The notes below the pieces were generated by a model. The model worked only from the letters and a program-made list of their open reading frames with translations. It was not told the DNA's origin and made no database searches. The position numbers and the translations under genes are program-made. From Gibbula magus (taxonomy: Eukaryota > Mollusca > Gastropoda > Trochida > Trochidae), in the NCBI GenBank assembly GCA_936450465.1, contig OW388304.1:11998708-12062707 (forward strand): a DNA stretch of 64,000 nt. Direction: 5' to 3'. Positions 11,700 to 23,852 of the stretch are shown here, one piece after another. Every line of letters starts with the position of its first letter. Position 1 is the stretch's first letter.

Positions 11700-13500
11700 C
11701 TCAGATTAGGGGATACTGTGTGGAACTGTATGTGTATATCGCGATGCTATGATGGTAAAACAATGCGAACACAGTTCTGTTTGGTGGAATTTCCACACTT
11801 TACAAACAGCAAAGTTTTAAAAGTGTAAAAGTGTTCTCATTACCAAAATGCATTTATGTCTTCTTTGAGATTCCAAAGACAATAAGGATTTTATTGATAA
11901 TGCTTTTTTCCACGTCAACAGGGCCATTGTTAACTGCAGTTAAAATGGGGAATGTCCAAAGACGAACTTTAGCATGGTTAATCGCCAAGTTAGAACATAT
12001 AGATTTCAAGTTGAGTTAATGGAACATAATTTAAAAACGTTGTAGACATGAGTTGATTATCAAGTTTGGGTGTGGAGATCAAAGGTAGTCGTGATTCGCT
12101 CCGTTGTAATGGTAATTGGGTGATTTTCTAAAGAATAAATAATGGCTGTCTGTTACAAAGTTTCCAAGTAATTTTGGAAACGGGTGATGCAAATAATAAC
12201 ACTGCCTGTCTAGACCAGCAATGTTTGTGTGATTCCAACTCTCTGATGACCTCTGATGCCCAATGTTTAACACTGCAGAATATACAGAATATATATCCAG
12301 ATCTTTAACACTAGACTAACTTTTTGTCAAGGTTTTGTGTGCCCATATTATAAATTGGGATTCAAATGATGAATAAGAATCTGCTCTAAATAGCTTTCAT
12401 TACAGAATTGCATATTTGGTTACAAATCTTAAATCTTTTATGATGTGATTTTATAGACAAACAAGAGGAGCGAAACAAGCTTTTTTATATGAATGCTTGG
12501 TAAATACCAGAATCTATCATTATTTGTCATGGCTTTGGTAATTGGTAATTACATCCATTTGACCAGGGCGAATCACAGTGAAACAATGCATGTTGTTTAC
12601 TAAACTCAGGGTAAAGATAAACCCTGGTTCTCAAAAGGGTTAAACGCTTTATGGAACACCTGAAGCCACCAGTTGCGAAGATCATCGAGTGCCAAAGGTT
12701 GGAATCATTAGACAGTAAAAATAATTGTTATTGCTCAACTTTCATGTTGTAATGTTTTTACCAACTGTTACATAAGTAAAAACAAAAGTTAACGTTTTCA
12801 CATATCCATGTATTTTAAGTGTGTTACAAACTAAACAAATACCACGTTGCTGTACACGCATTCCAGCTGGATAATGTTACCTCAGTGAAAAGGTAAATGA
12901 GTTTTTGTGAGCATATAACCACATTCACACATAGACGAACAAGAGGGATGAATACCAGAAAGACAGCAACGCCTGTTGCTCCTCTCAATCAACACGTCTT
13001 GGCAGCACAATGTCTGAAGGGTGGTTTTCGACCTAAATTGATTTTTTAAAAGTCCATACCCATATTGACATACTTTTACTTCCAATATAACATCTCTGTG
13101 TTCTGATGATATGGTTGAACGTTAAACGATTGAGGAACTCTCCAGCTACTAGATGCTACTAGTCGAGCCTAACCCTCTCAAACCCGTACATTTATATCCC
13201 GATAATGTACTGCTGCGAGTTCTCTATCTATCTTAGAGCACAGTCAAATGCTTGAGTCGTGAAAAATGTCTCTAAATGAATATATTTCAAATGAATTGTC
13301 AATAAATTTGGGAAACATTCTTTCGAACACAACATGCAAAACATTGACATTTCTCATTTTCATATAAAACATTAAACTTACGAGTCGTTCTAAAGCATAA
13401 GCGTCGAATCACGAGCATGCACGATAAGCACGTTTTTATTTAGAAAGATTGAGCACTAATACATTTCATTGCCTATAAAGACCGAATGCTTTTTAGAATG
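11700..13500. other. Non-coding sequence, duplicated in part
   Basis: 11900-12570 matches 62210-62900, and 13060-13110 matches 63365-63440. No gene or element recognised. Confidence 0.55.
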
Positions 13501-13514
13501 AATCAGTTCACACA

Positions 13515-13990
13515 ATGGCTTCATCATGGACAGTCCAAGGACAAGTACACTATTCATTCAGAAAAGTAACTTTACTTTTTTACTCCTTACCTTTTATAAT
13601 ATGTATTTACAAGATTCAATACTTATTTTCATGAAATTGGTTTATTTAATAACAGTTTTTGTTTTTGTATTTCAACTATTTTTACCGTCATGTTAAGCTG
13701 TTTTTTAAAGCTATATTTATAAAGTTATGAGTTGATAATATGCTAATGTGCATCATATTTATATTGCATATAACTGATTTCAGGTTACTGCAGCAACGGA
13801 ATTGTGCTCAAACTGTCTATGGGGAAGGGATTTAGTATGTAACGTCGTACTGGACTTCGCACGAACGCTGAGTTACAATACAAGGTTTCGGCGAGACGAT
13901 TTTTTTTATATATCGGGGGGGGGGGGGGGGGGGGGGGGGGGAACAGAAAATAAAACAACCTATTATATTATCATTATCAAACAGTGGTAA
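13515..13990 (+). other. Possible two-exon coding fragment (weak)
   Basis: ATG at 13515 opens 17 codons ending at a GTAACT donor (13566). A TTTCAG acceptor ends at 13783, and the joined frame stays open for over 40 more codons until it runs into a poly-G tract. Phases agree, but the peptide is not recognised, the second part has no clear donor, and such chance joins are common. Treat as unproven. Confidence 0.12.
13915..13941. repeat. Poly-G run (27 G)
   Basis: An uninterrupted G tract, likely to form quadruplex structures and likely length-variable. It lies about 400 bp before a second G run at 14348-14365. Confidence 0.95.
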
Positions 13991-14327
13991 CATTAGTTGA
14001 TGCGTGTCACTGTTTCTCTTACTTTCGAGATATAAAGTAAATACACTTGAAAACTTTCAATTGACCTCACATTACTTGCTTTATTTACATGCTTATATTC
14101 TTCTTTTAGGAATCAAGCTCCTGAACATAGAAGACCAAGCGACCTTTTACTTTCGGAAAGGGAACACAGCAATTCAGTTGTCATTGTAATAAGTGTTTAA
14201 ATGTGTATTATCCACATAAATAAAACAATCAGTTGGCATTGTTTGTTTTTAATAAAGTCTGTGAACCAGTTTTATTAGTATGATACCCTAACGCAACCAG
14301 ACAAGTGTACATCTATCGGGATATAAT

Positions 14328-15612
14328 TATCCCCCGCCAACATAGTTGGGGGGGGGGGGGGGGGGATATTGAAATGGGCTCCGTCCGTCCGTTCGTCCGT
14401 CCGTCAGTCCGTCCCGATTTTGTTTCCGGAGCAGAACTCGAAAACTATAAGACATATCTCAACGAAACTTGGTGTGTGGAACAATCATCATGTCTAGATG
14501 TGCCTTTTGGGATTTTCAACTTCTTCAAGTTATTTTTTTTACCGTTTCCATGGAAATGTAACTTAGAATTTCGTTTCCGGAACAGAACTCGAAAACTATA
14601 AGACATATCTCAACGAAACTTGGTGTGTAGAACAATCATCATGTGTAGATGTGCCTTTTGGGGTTTTCAACTTCTTCGAGTTATTTTTTTTGACTGTTTC
14701 CATGGAAATGTAACTTAGAATTTCGTTTCCGAAACAGAACTCGAAAACTATAAGACATATCTCAACGAAACTTGGTGTGTGGAACAATCATCATGTGTAG
14801 ATGTGCCTTTTGGGGTTTTCAACTTCTTCGAGTTATTTTTTTTGACTGTTTCCATGGAAATGTAACTTAGAATTTCGTTTCCGGAGCAGAACTCGAAAAC
14901 TATAAGACATATCTCAACGAAACTTGGTGTGTGGAACAATCATCATGTGCAGATGTGCCTTTTGGGGTTTTCAACTTCTTCGAGTTAAATTTTGTTTACT
15001 GTTTCCATGCAAATGTAACTTAGAATTTCGTTTCCGGAACAGAACTCGAAAACTATAAGACATATCTCAAAGAAACTTGGTGTGTGGAATAATCATCATG
15101 TGTAGATGTGCCTTTTGGGGTTTTCAACTTCTTCGAGTTATTTTTTTTGACCATTTCCATGGAAATGTAACTAAGAAATTCATTTCCGGAACAGAACTCG
15201 AAAACTATAAGACACATCTCAACGAAACTTGGTGTGTGGAACAATCATCATGTGTAGATGTGCCTTTTGGGGTTTTCAACTTCTTCGAGTTATTTTTTGT
15301 TACCGTTTCCATAGAAATGTAACTTAGAATTTCGTTTCCGGAACAGAACTCGAAAACTATAAGACATATCTCAACGAAACTTGGTGTGTGGAACAATCAT
15401 CATGTGTAGATGTGCCTGAGAGGCCCGATGGGCTTATGGTATTGCACGGTGTCCAGCCGTCTGTAAACTTTTCGCATTTTGTCTTCTTCTCCAGAACCAC
15501 TTTGTCTAACTAGGAGCTGAAATTTTGTGTGTTGTGTTTAGTTGAAAAAAGGTTCATAGTCACTGTTATTCAACAACTATTCTTCTATAAATTTTCCCAA
15601 AGGCGGGGGATA
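14328..15612. mobile_element. TIR-bounded repeat carrying a 152-bp satellite
   Basis: TATCCCCCGCC (14328-14338) and its exact inverse GGCGGGGGATA (15602-15612) bound a 1.3-kb unit. In order it has an 18-G run (14348-14365), TCCGTCCG runs (14381-14413), the 152-bp tandem array (14422-15417) and about 190 bp of tail. I saw no target duplication. A related start (TATCCCCCTGC) occurs near 20548. It is probably a non-autonomous element; the class is unknown. Confidence 0.55.
14422..15417 (+). repeat. 152-bp tandem satellite, about 6.5 copies
   Basis: Units begin at 14422, 14573, 14725, 14877, 15030, 15182 and 15334 (spacing 151-153 bp) with GTTTCCGG followed by CAGAACTCGAAAAC. Copies are near-identical apart from a few substitutions. 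Repeated 63-residue frames on the minus strand are a by-product of the array, not genes. Confidence 0.95.
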
Positions 15613-17133
15613 TGGCCGACTCTGTCTGCTTGTTGTACTCGACGTGACCACAATACAATTATAGGATTGGACGAAAGCATTTGACTGTGCTCTAATCCTT
15701 TCTATTGTAGTTTGCCAAGGTATGCAAGCCGTATATTCAATTCTCACCCGTGTCCATTCTGTATTAAGTAGTATGACCGTTTCCATTTCAGATTGGTGTC
15801 ACATAAGGTGTCACATTGAAACTGTTGGCTTTTGAAAACATGTTAAACCTTTTGGCTTTATCTTATTATCGTTATATTATCACTTTACCTCTCAATAAGT
15901 GACGAGAAAAGTCGGGTATTATCTATGAGATAGTGACGAGATATAAGTGACATACAATCATGATTATTTCCCACAAACAGGACAGATATAAGGGAGATCA
16001 ATATTCATGTCCATGTCACAATCTTGTGATTACAAACCTAAGTATGAGCTCAACAGTGTTTCTGTTGTAACATTGCTCATGTGCCGATTTTATGTCTATT
16101 TTGTTTTATTTTGCTGATGTTTGGTGCGATCAAACGCTAACGCTTATAGTATTTTATTTAATTTCAATTATTTCTACATAAATATATGTAGCTTTTCTGA
16201 GATACAAAATAAGATTTGTTTACATTGTGTTTAGTTTTGTTTACATAGTATACGCTATGTTGTTTGCAGAAATTGAAATACAATGGGTTTTTAAAATTGT
16301 TTTGATTATCATCTTTTAAAGGTTCAGGTAATCCATTGAATTGCGAGTCAGTGTATTCGCCAATTTTACAAAACCAAAATCTAGAAGCTGCAATGTAAAG
16401 GAAATTATATTGTCAATAATCATTACCGTGTATACTGTCATGCCTGGCTCATTCTGGCTCATACAAGAAGTCGTATGATCATGCACTACATGTATTATCC
16501 TACCTATGACCTGACATCCAATATGATTGAGATTTTTTGGACGAAGAGGCTGTTCAGTTAGTAAGTCATCAACATATGGATACATGTAAGAGAAATATTA
16601 TTCGCAAATTAGTTATCTATCAACATCCCTTCTATCAGTGACCATTTGAGAGACCTAAACATCATTCTTTGTTGATGTCTGTATTAATTTGATAACATTG
16701 AAGGTTACTTTAACATTATATAATGCATATTGTCCTTCCATTAAAACGTCATCTTTCTTTAAAAACGTAAACAAGTGATGTTTGTTTTTGAATAAACATA
16801 TTTGAACGGAATTTAGCCAAGATCAGCAATAAGTACTGACCCACGAGAACTGTAAGTTTCTGTTGTACAGTATATCAAATGTTGTTTTTGCAAAATATAC
16901 ACCAGTTAACATATAAAATGCAATAGCTGCATGAACATGTATCTTCTTTATTTCAAAACATAAAATAACATGCCAGTAACATTCCATCGTAAAGAATGGT
17001 CCATGGTATAAGTAATACGTATGTGATAATACATGGACATGTTTTGTCTTCAAATGCTACTCATGCCCAGTGTCACCAGTGCACTATTTGTCTTGTGAAG
17101 TACACAGGGTTCATACTGCCAAACAATCACCAC

Positions 17134-17206
17134 CCTCATATGGGCTAGCTGTTAGCACTGCCTTGCTATGTGAAGGTTTCAGAGTTCGATCCCGATTATG
17201 AACACT
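17134..17206 (+). repeat. tRNA-like segment (SINE head or tRNA relic)
   Basis: TGGGCTAGCTG (17141) resembles an A box, and GAGTTCGATCCC (about 17183) a B box 42 bases later. TCATA and TATGA at the ends could form part of an acceptor stem, but pairing is incomplete, so a functional tRNA is unlikely. Confidence 0.4.
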
Positions 17207-18794
17207 TGATATTATGAATTTCAAATTTGTGATATATTGTGATGAGTTTTATTCGAGAAAAAACACATACAAATGCTTTAAAATATTTATTACTTCCAAT
17301 TTGAATTTAATAGCTATTCTTCTATTCGGGAAAACTGGATTGCATCAGGTTAGTTAGCTTCCATTTCCGGTTATCAATGTTTCCAGTGTTTTTTCGAGTG
17401 TTCACAAACAATATTGTGGAACCTAAGGGAAGCTTCTTTGACTTTCTAGAGACAGTTTGAGTATAAATAGGAATGTTTATGGAATGAAATGACACTACAT
17501 ATTTTATATATTATACGATTGCACTTGAATTTCTCTGATTTCACTGGCAACAGGCATGGCTCCATCGCAAATTCAAGATTCATCACGATTCAAGGCCTAC
17601 TAATTGGTGACTACTTTAGATACTTGTTGAACTTTATTTGTACATGTGTGACCCTATTGTATTGTTAATTTAATTGATTTTGTGTTTTATTAAAAACAAA
17701 TTGAAAATTATAGTACTTATTTCTTATTTTCATTTGCTGGTTTCCTCTGGGGACTTCATTGTCTAATTTCTTAATTGTAAAAAGTAGTTATATGACCTAT
17801 CAAACATCCAACCAAATTTGTCTCTTGTAATAGTTTTCGAAATTACGTTTGACTTGTTGATGCACACTAGCTGGGGAACATTTCGATAAGAAAACCTTGT
17901 CACCTTTATATTGACACTGTACTGAATAGCCTTGCATTAAAACGATACATGTTAGCAGAAGTCAGTACTTACAAAGAGATGACACCATGTATACGTATTT
18001 ATACGTATACAAGAACACACTTGATGTCCCTTTCAAAATTCAAGACCGCCGCATGAGGTTTCTAAATGTTCAGAACAAAATGCATATTATCACCGGATAA
18101 AACAAATATACTCACCTGTTAATGAGACGTCCCCAAAGTATTTGCAACAAGTATCCATGGGACTAACTGTTTCCCCTGTTAAAGAAGAACTCAAAGGAAC
18201 AACAAAGTGGTACTAGTGGTACATAGTGGAAAACAATATTTAACATTCTAATGAATTAGACACTCGGCTTTCTATGATTGCATTCAGGAATCCTTTTTTC
18301 CTAAAAATAACATAAACAAAAACCTGAATTGATGAGAAAATGTTAAGCAATGGTAAAACAAACTACACAAAGATGGAACTTAATCCTGTTCTATGGGCGG
18401 AATTTCCGTGATTTTATTACAATACAGACATTTACTGATGAAAAATAAGATATAATATTGACGTTCAGAATCGCTTTACCTACAGGAAATTGTTCTTTTG
18501 TGAACTACATTAAGAAGTAGACTCAATGAAACGGATACGGATTTCTGGATGTAAACTTTGATTCTATAACTTAACAACCAGGAATACTTTTGGCTTATGA
18601 AGAGGTTTAAATTAGATTTTAAACTTTAACATACGCTTTTATTAAAGTTACTGAGTAATGTAACATATTTTTATTTGCACTATATACTGTTTACAAGTTA
18701 TATGTCAACATGACTAATATGTGTAAATTGAGTATACCTCCTCTCACTGATAATGTTTATATTTATATATAAGACCTCGTCATATCCTACATAC

Positions 18795-18960
18795 ATTGTT
18801 TTGGCTATGTTTGTAAAACCATTTTCATTTCAAATTATGAGAATGGTATTGACAAATTAGAAGATGATACTGAGGAAATGAATGGACGTGAGTTAAACAA
18901 ATTATATAAGGAATAACCCAATGTCACTGAATCCATATTGATACAGGCGTAAGAAAATTA
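18795..18960 (+). repeat. Dispersed repeat, second copy at 25250
   Basis: It matches 25250-25395 from GGCTATGTTTGTAAAACC to CTGAATCCATATTGAT with scattered differences and one gap. In copy B this block lies directly before the left end of the duplicated segment. Class unknown. Confidence 0.6.
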
Positions 18961-20044
18961 ATATCTATTGTTATTCCAGAGCTTGTCACCATGATTAAAC
19001 CTAAACGATTGTTCCAAATTGAACTAAAGTTTTAAATTGTCGATTACATGTATAAAGGTGCGAATGAAATGAGACTTTTAATATATGGACCATTTCATTA
19101 TCTTATTACATTTGCATGATTTACTTAAAATGCGGGATATGACACTTTTGAAATTGTTAGTAATTTCATTTTAGATTTTAGGTCTTTTTGAATATCAATA
19201 TTTCAATATAGAATATGTTTTGCATGCCTTGCGTAATGCTTAATATGCGAGAGAAATATTTCTTTAACGATCAGAGCAATTCTGATTTTCTAAATACACG
19301 TGTATGTATTAAACTAATTAAAATTGAAAGAAATTGCTAACTGTCACTGTTGACAAAACTAAACGAAACACACATACAGTTTACCTCTTCTACCTACTCT
19401 TTGCTCTGTCAATCTGTCAAACATGTCCACAACTTCGTTAAAGTTTTACTTTACCATAATTATTTTGGTAGAAGTCATATCGATTCAAACATTTGCGTCA
19501 GTGCCTATTCAATATAATATTTGCTGTCACCACATCACAAACACATATATTAATTTCTCAATTTGTTGACAAAATGAATCCTTTTAGCCCTCCAAGTGTC
19601 GGGTCCATAAATCAAAGTCTTCAAATCACTTAGACATTTCTTTCAATTCGATCTGTGTGCTGCTATAAGGAATCCATAAATTCCTCTGTACAGGTGACAA
19701 ATGAAGTTAAATATGCAGTGACCGTTTCTTAAAGAGAAGCATGTTTCATACCATCTTTATGAGCTGTAGGTCAAGAGCGTTAAGAATATTAGCAGGATAA
19801 TGTAATAAGCAGTACTCACGAAGCTTCATTCTATAGCTTATACTCAGTAACTGGTGGCTTTCAGGATGCGGTTACAAACATCTTTAAATCATTAACTTCA
19901 AATCTTCGTTTTTATGTTTATATGTTACATTGAAATTGAACACAATGAATTGCGACAGTAAGTTAATCAAATCAAACAACCTTCAATCATGAATATAAAT
20001 ACAAGTAAAGATTGAATGTAAATGTGATATGTTTTAGGTTAAAA

Positions 20045-20260
20045 TTTCTCTAGTTCAATGTCAACCCCCCCGAAGGCACATTGATAATAATGATGAGGTA
20101 CCTCTACCGCGCTGAGTTCCACGCTCAACTCAGTTGGAGAATGCACATCTGTATGTAAATTTGATGATGGCTGAACATACAAGTTTTGTTGTGCTAGGCC
20201 TTGGGTGTTTTCAAGTTGTGCTCCGGAAAACGAACCAGAGACCGGCGGGCGTAGACCTTT
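20045..20260 (-). repeat. Diverged relic of the 152-bp satellite family
   Basis: On the minus strand this matches the satellite unit (GGAGCACAACTTGAAAAC, then AAAACTTGTATGTTCAG and a copy of TGTGCCTT) with many changes. The 154-residue frame at 20039-20503 is therefore repeat-derived rather than a gene. Confidence 0.55.
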
Positions 20261-20544
20261 TAAAACATTCGAATTCCATGTCAACTGCAGGGTAAATATC
20301 GATTCAATAACTTTGTTATATGTGTTACATTGTAAGACAGCAACTTTTAGATGACCTTCCTGACAGACGAGATGACATCCAAACACACGCGTCCATACAA
20401 GTTGATTCTGTGAAAACAGTGAATCAATAATAATGGATAGGAATGCAGAGCGCTTTGACCTTGGTGCTTGGATTTTGCTTTGATAAAGAACACTATACTT
20501 CATTCGATTTTACTGAACAAACAACCATTTATCAAAATGTTATG

Positions 20545-20760
20545 TTATCCCCCTGCATATATAGCGTTTTTCTTTAGTCGTTTGTTCAGTCTGTGTGCCC
20601 GTTCACTTGTCTGTCTTGTCTTAATGAGTTAACATGATCACATCGTGTCCGGAGCAGAACTCGAAAATCGTTAGGCCTAGGTTAATGAAATTTGGTATGT
20701 TGACTAACAATAGTATGTTAATGTGCTATCAAGGATAAGTATGCTATTCCTCGTGTAGCA
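20545..20760 (+). repeat. Second diverged relic of the satellite family
   Basis: It begins with TATCCCCCTGC and contains GTCCGGAGCAGAACTCGAAA, the satellite core, on the plus strand. With the 20045 relic it forms a head-to-head pair. Confidence 0.6.
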
Positions 20761-21739
20761 GTTTCAATGCATGGAACGTCATCATTACATACATCATCAT
20801 ACATCATTCTGATATACTGATGTTCTAAAGAGAATCATGCACATCATCACAAAAAAGTGCAACTTGAATCATCGAACTGCACATCATGAAGACTCAAATA
20901 TTTTATTTGATATGAAAGTATGAATATTTAATGCCACAATATCATTAGGTTGTAACAGGGTTAATTTATTCCGTTGCCCAGGGACATACACTTGATATGA
21001 CAAGGAAGTTAGTTATATCTCCTATAATTATGACTGAATGAACACTTCTATTCGAGTTAATGTTAAATAAAGTCTAAAACCTTTGTTTATGAAAATTGTT
21101 CGTGCTTAAAGTTTCATAATTTAAAAGATATAAAGTTAAAAGAAACTGGGAATCGAATAATGCATAAATATGAGACCAAATGAAAAAACTTTCCTTGCAG
21201 AGTTCAAAACAATAAACGAATGATTACTGATTAGAATCTGTTTCGATTTCCCAACTGGATTATTTTCACAGCCCTTTGTACTTTTTAGTGGAACAATTTC
21301 CTCAAATAATCATTGCTCCCGAGGGAACAAACTGAATGTGAAGTGAAATGAGCCTTAATCGTAAGGGATAAGATTTTTTGCAGAGCTGAGGCAGAGAAGG
21401 TGAATTACCGTGTCACCTTATACTTGATAACATAGATTACACAATTATTAAACATTGAGATACTTCATTTATATTTCCTTGCAATGAACAGACCTAGTAT
21501 GCATGTTAACACTTATACATGACATCACATCTGGTCAGTATTATAACGTCGTGAGTGTAATGTTTTCATTTGTGCCCAACACAGCAAAGATATTTCATGC
21601 TTGATCTTTGAAACTTGTTTCGTTTGTTTCAATGATGTTCACATAAGAACATCCCATGCTTGTAAGTCTATTTGCAATAACACAATAGTATAGCCTTACT
21701 AAAAGGTTCCAGACAATTGACGCCATTTTAACTAGGCTT
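20761..21739. other. Non-coding region
   Basis: AT-rich; no gene or element recognised. Confidence 0.5.
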
Positions 21740-21742
21740 TTA

Positions 21743-22082
21743 AGGGGCAGTAGCACGTTTTTTTCAAATTTTATTTTTTCAAATTTTCCAGTTATAAAGA
21801 TAGTTTTAGTCATTTATATTTACTTTAGAGGGTAAAACATCTTATTACACAAACCAATTATCCGTATTGGTAATAACGAAGTTGCGTTTAAAGCAAAAAT
21901 TGCATGGCGGCCATTTTATTGTGAACACATTTTATTATTTCGAATTTCCCAAGGCTTTACGGAACCATGTAAACACATTTTTAACTTGATTTTCAGAGAG
22001 AACAGTATTTTACTATTGGTGACATTAATTTTCAAATACATTTCATCGACTTATTTCAGCGAATAAACGTGCTACTGCCCCT
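21743..22082. mobile_element. Harbinger-like MITE, 340 bp
   Basis: An 18-bp perfect TIR, AGGGGCAGTAGCACGTTT, begins at 21743, and its inverse ends at 22082. A TTA triplet flanks both sides (21740-21742 and 22083-22085), matching the 3-bp TWA target duplication of PIF/Harbinger elements. The interior is AT-rich and non-coding, so it would need a transposase supplied elsewhere. Confidence 0.8.
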
Positions 22083-22419
22083 TTAATATCCAAAAGAAAT
22101 GCTTTGGAACAATAAGAAGTATAATTGTATGTTCATGTTTATTGTTACATGTTAAACAGTGTTGGCCACATACAGACATTTCAGATCAGCTGCAGAGTGC
22201 ACCTTTTCAATCGATACTAACTAACTGCACAAAGTGTCTGAACATACAGCTTTGTGAAGTGAATGAAGGGTACGGGACTCCGTCACATGTTTTGATTCAT
22301 TTTGAGTTTCAATTTTACTATTAAAATAATTTTATGTCAGGAGTTTGTGTGTATTGATTACTCCAGATGTATGTTAGCTTTGGGCAAATCCCCCTGCAGG
22401 AATCGGTTTAATGATGGTT

Positions 22420-23100
22420 TAATAATGGGAGATCAAGCAGAAAATCGATTCATGAAAATAATCTCCATGATTCAAATTGAAACGTTTATCATTAATGTTG
22501 ATACATTCACCTATAAATGATTTCATAAAATGTCTTTCATGATTTCTCTGGCATATCAGTAATTTTTCTGTGCCTTAGAATTGAAGTTGTAAAGTATACA
22601 TTTGGTATAGTATTATTACTTTGTTTTGCATACCTATATTAGAAAATAGATATCGATAGTTCATGAAAAGTGTAATCTATTTCTTTATAGTTGCTTGAAG
22701 TAACATGCATGTATTCACCATTATCTACTTCTTGTCACGAACATGAACATTCATGATAGTAGATATTTCAATAACGGTGGTCGACACATCATTGATTTGC
22801 ATTGATTGCCAAGTCCATCGTTGATGTTTCTGGCGGTTTCCTATTTATATCTGAAGGCTCATGAAGCGGATATAAATTGTTAAGTGAGGTTATTGACCTG
22901 ATGATGGTTGCTGCCATGTTTATCTGTGTTAAGATAGTGTTTTTATGGAAAGTTAGATTCCTGTGTTTGAGATCAAGTCGAAAATCAATTAATGAAGACA
23001 CTCTTCACTCAAATCGAAACGTGTATCATTGTTGATAGGAATAGTGTAACTTAGTGTCCTTATTTTTGTTTGAAGTAACGTGAATGTATTCATAAAAATA
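22420..23100 (+). repeat. Local tandem duplication
   Basis: 22427-22505 (GAGATCAAGCAGAAAATCG and onward) matches 22970-23040, and 22690-22718 matches about 23068-23096. The first offset is 543 bp and the second about 378 bp, so the second copy has lost roughly 165 bp. Non-coding. Confidence 0.65.
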
Positions 23101-23850
23101 TTGCTTATGTATCTATATATTCATGAAAAATACATGGACATTTTGACAGAAAATATCCTCCAAAATGGTAAGGAGAACAAACATGCAATTGTTTATAAGA
23201 TGTATAACATATGCTCTCACATATTGGTTAAAAGTGTGAGAATAGTTTGACCTAGAAGTTATAGTTGAAAAAAGAATGGAATATAATCGGACTTCATTAG
23301 TGCGAAAAATGTGTCACATGTAAATGATAAAGAATATTTTAAAGTTGAATTGTAATTTACATTTTGTTCAAAGCTATCATTTCTCATAGTTATTTTCAAC
23401 CGATTTTCCGCATTTATAGTCCTTTTTTATATCAGTTGTTACACGTCGTTGAAACTCTCATTTACAATACTCACGAGAAATACAACATCGTCCAATCACT
23501 GTGCATATTGCTTTTAAGGACAATGGTACCACTTAATAATATTAAATGTGCTTGCGTGAGTTCTTACCTCACTTCGCCCAAATTTTCCATGTATTTTCTT
23601 ATTGATTTAACAACGAAAAAGCTATCTTCTTTTACAGGATTTCTTGTAATTTCAGTTCAATATTTATCCAAGAGAGTTAGAACTGCTACGGTTTGTATCC
23701 ATGAAGAGGAGCAAGCTATGACTCTGATATTGTAGCAAATGATTCCGTCTCATTGCATATAAAAGTGAAACGAGCAAATTATTATTTAACCCGTTATTAA
23801 ATACCCGTGCTAAATACATAGAGGATATCTGTCTTTTCTTGGTTAATACC
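23101..23850. other. Non-coding region
   Basis: The 123-residue frame at 23364-23735 shows no domain or codon pattern that I recognise. Nothing else seen. Confidence 0.45.
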
Positions 23851-23852
23851 AT

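Larger units (their letters stand above)
1..13110. repeat. Segmental duplication, copy A
   Basis: This stretch matches 50630-63440 (plus 25462-25610) in the same order and orientation. Anchors seen by eye: 10-150 with 25462-25610; 186-218 with about 50672-50705; 794-868 with about 51640-51702; about 1627-1790 with 52318-52480; 2160-2300 with 53865-54010; 7884-8000 with 54866-54990; 9640-10200 with about 56640-57440; 11300-11700 with 61720-62000; 11900-12570 with 62210-62900; 13060-13110 with 63365-63440. Divergence is substantial, so the duplication is old. Each copy has different mobile elements inserted. The left boundary lies before the window and the right boundary near 13.1 kb is approximate. 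Confidence 0.85.
15613..20040. other. Non-coding region
   Basis: AT-rich with only short chance frames. Apart from the tRNA-like segment at 17134 and the repeat at 18795 described separately, I recognise nothing here. Confidence 0.55.

Noticed and set aside
14596..15396. Several near-identical 63-residue minus-strand frames
   Set aside because: They repeat at exactly 152-bp steps and are a by-product of the tandem satellite.
17134..17206. Functional tRNA gene
   Set aside because: A and B box words exist, but the acceptor stem pairs only in part and no sound cloverleaf can be drawn.
20039..20503. 154-residue protein gene
   Set aside because: The sequence aligns with the satellite family on the minus strand and shows no domain.
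23364..23735. 123-residue frame as host gene
   Set aside because: No start context, no domain, AT-rich composition equal to its surroundings.
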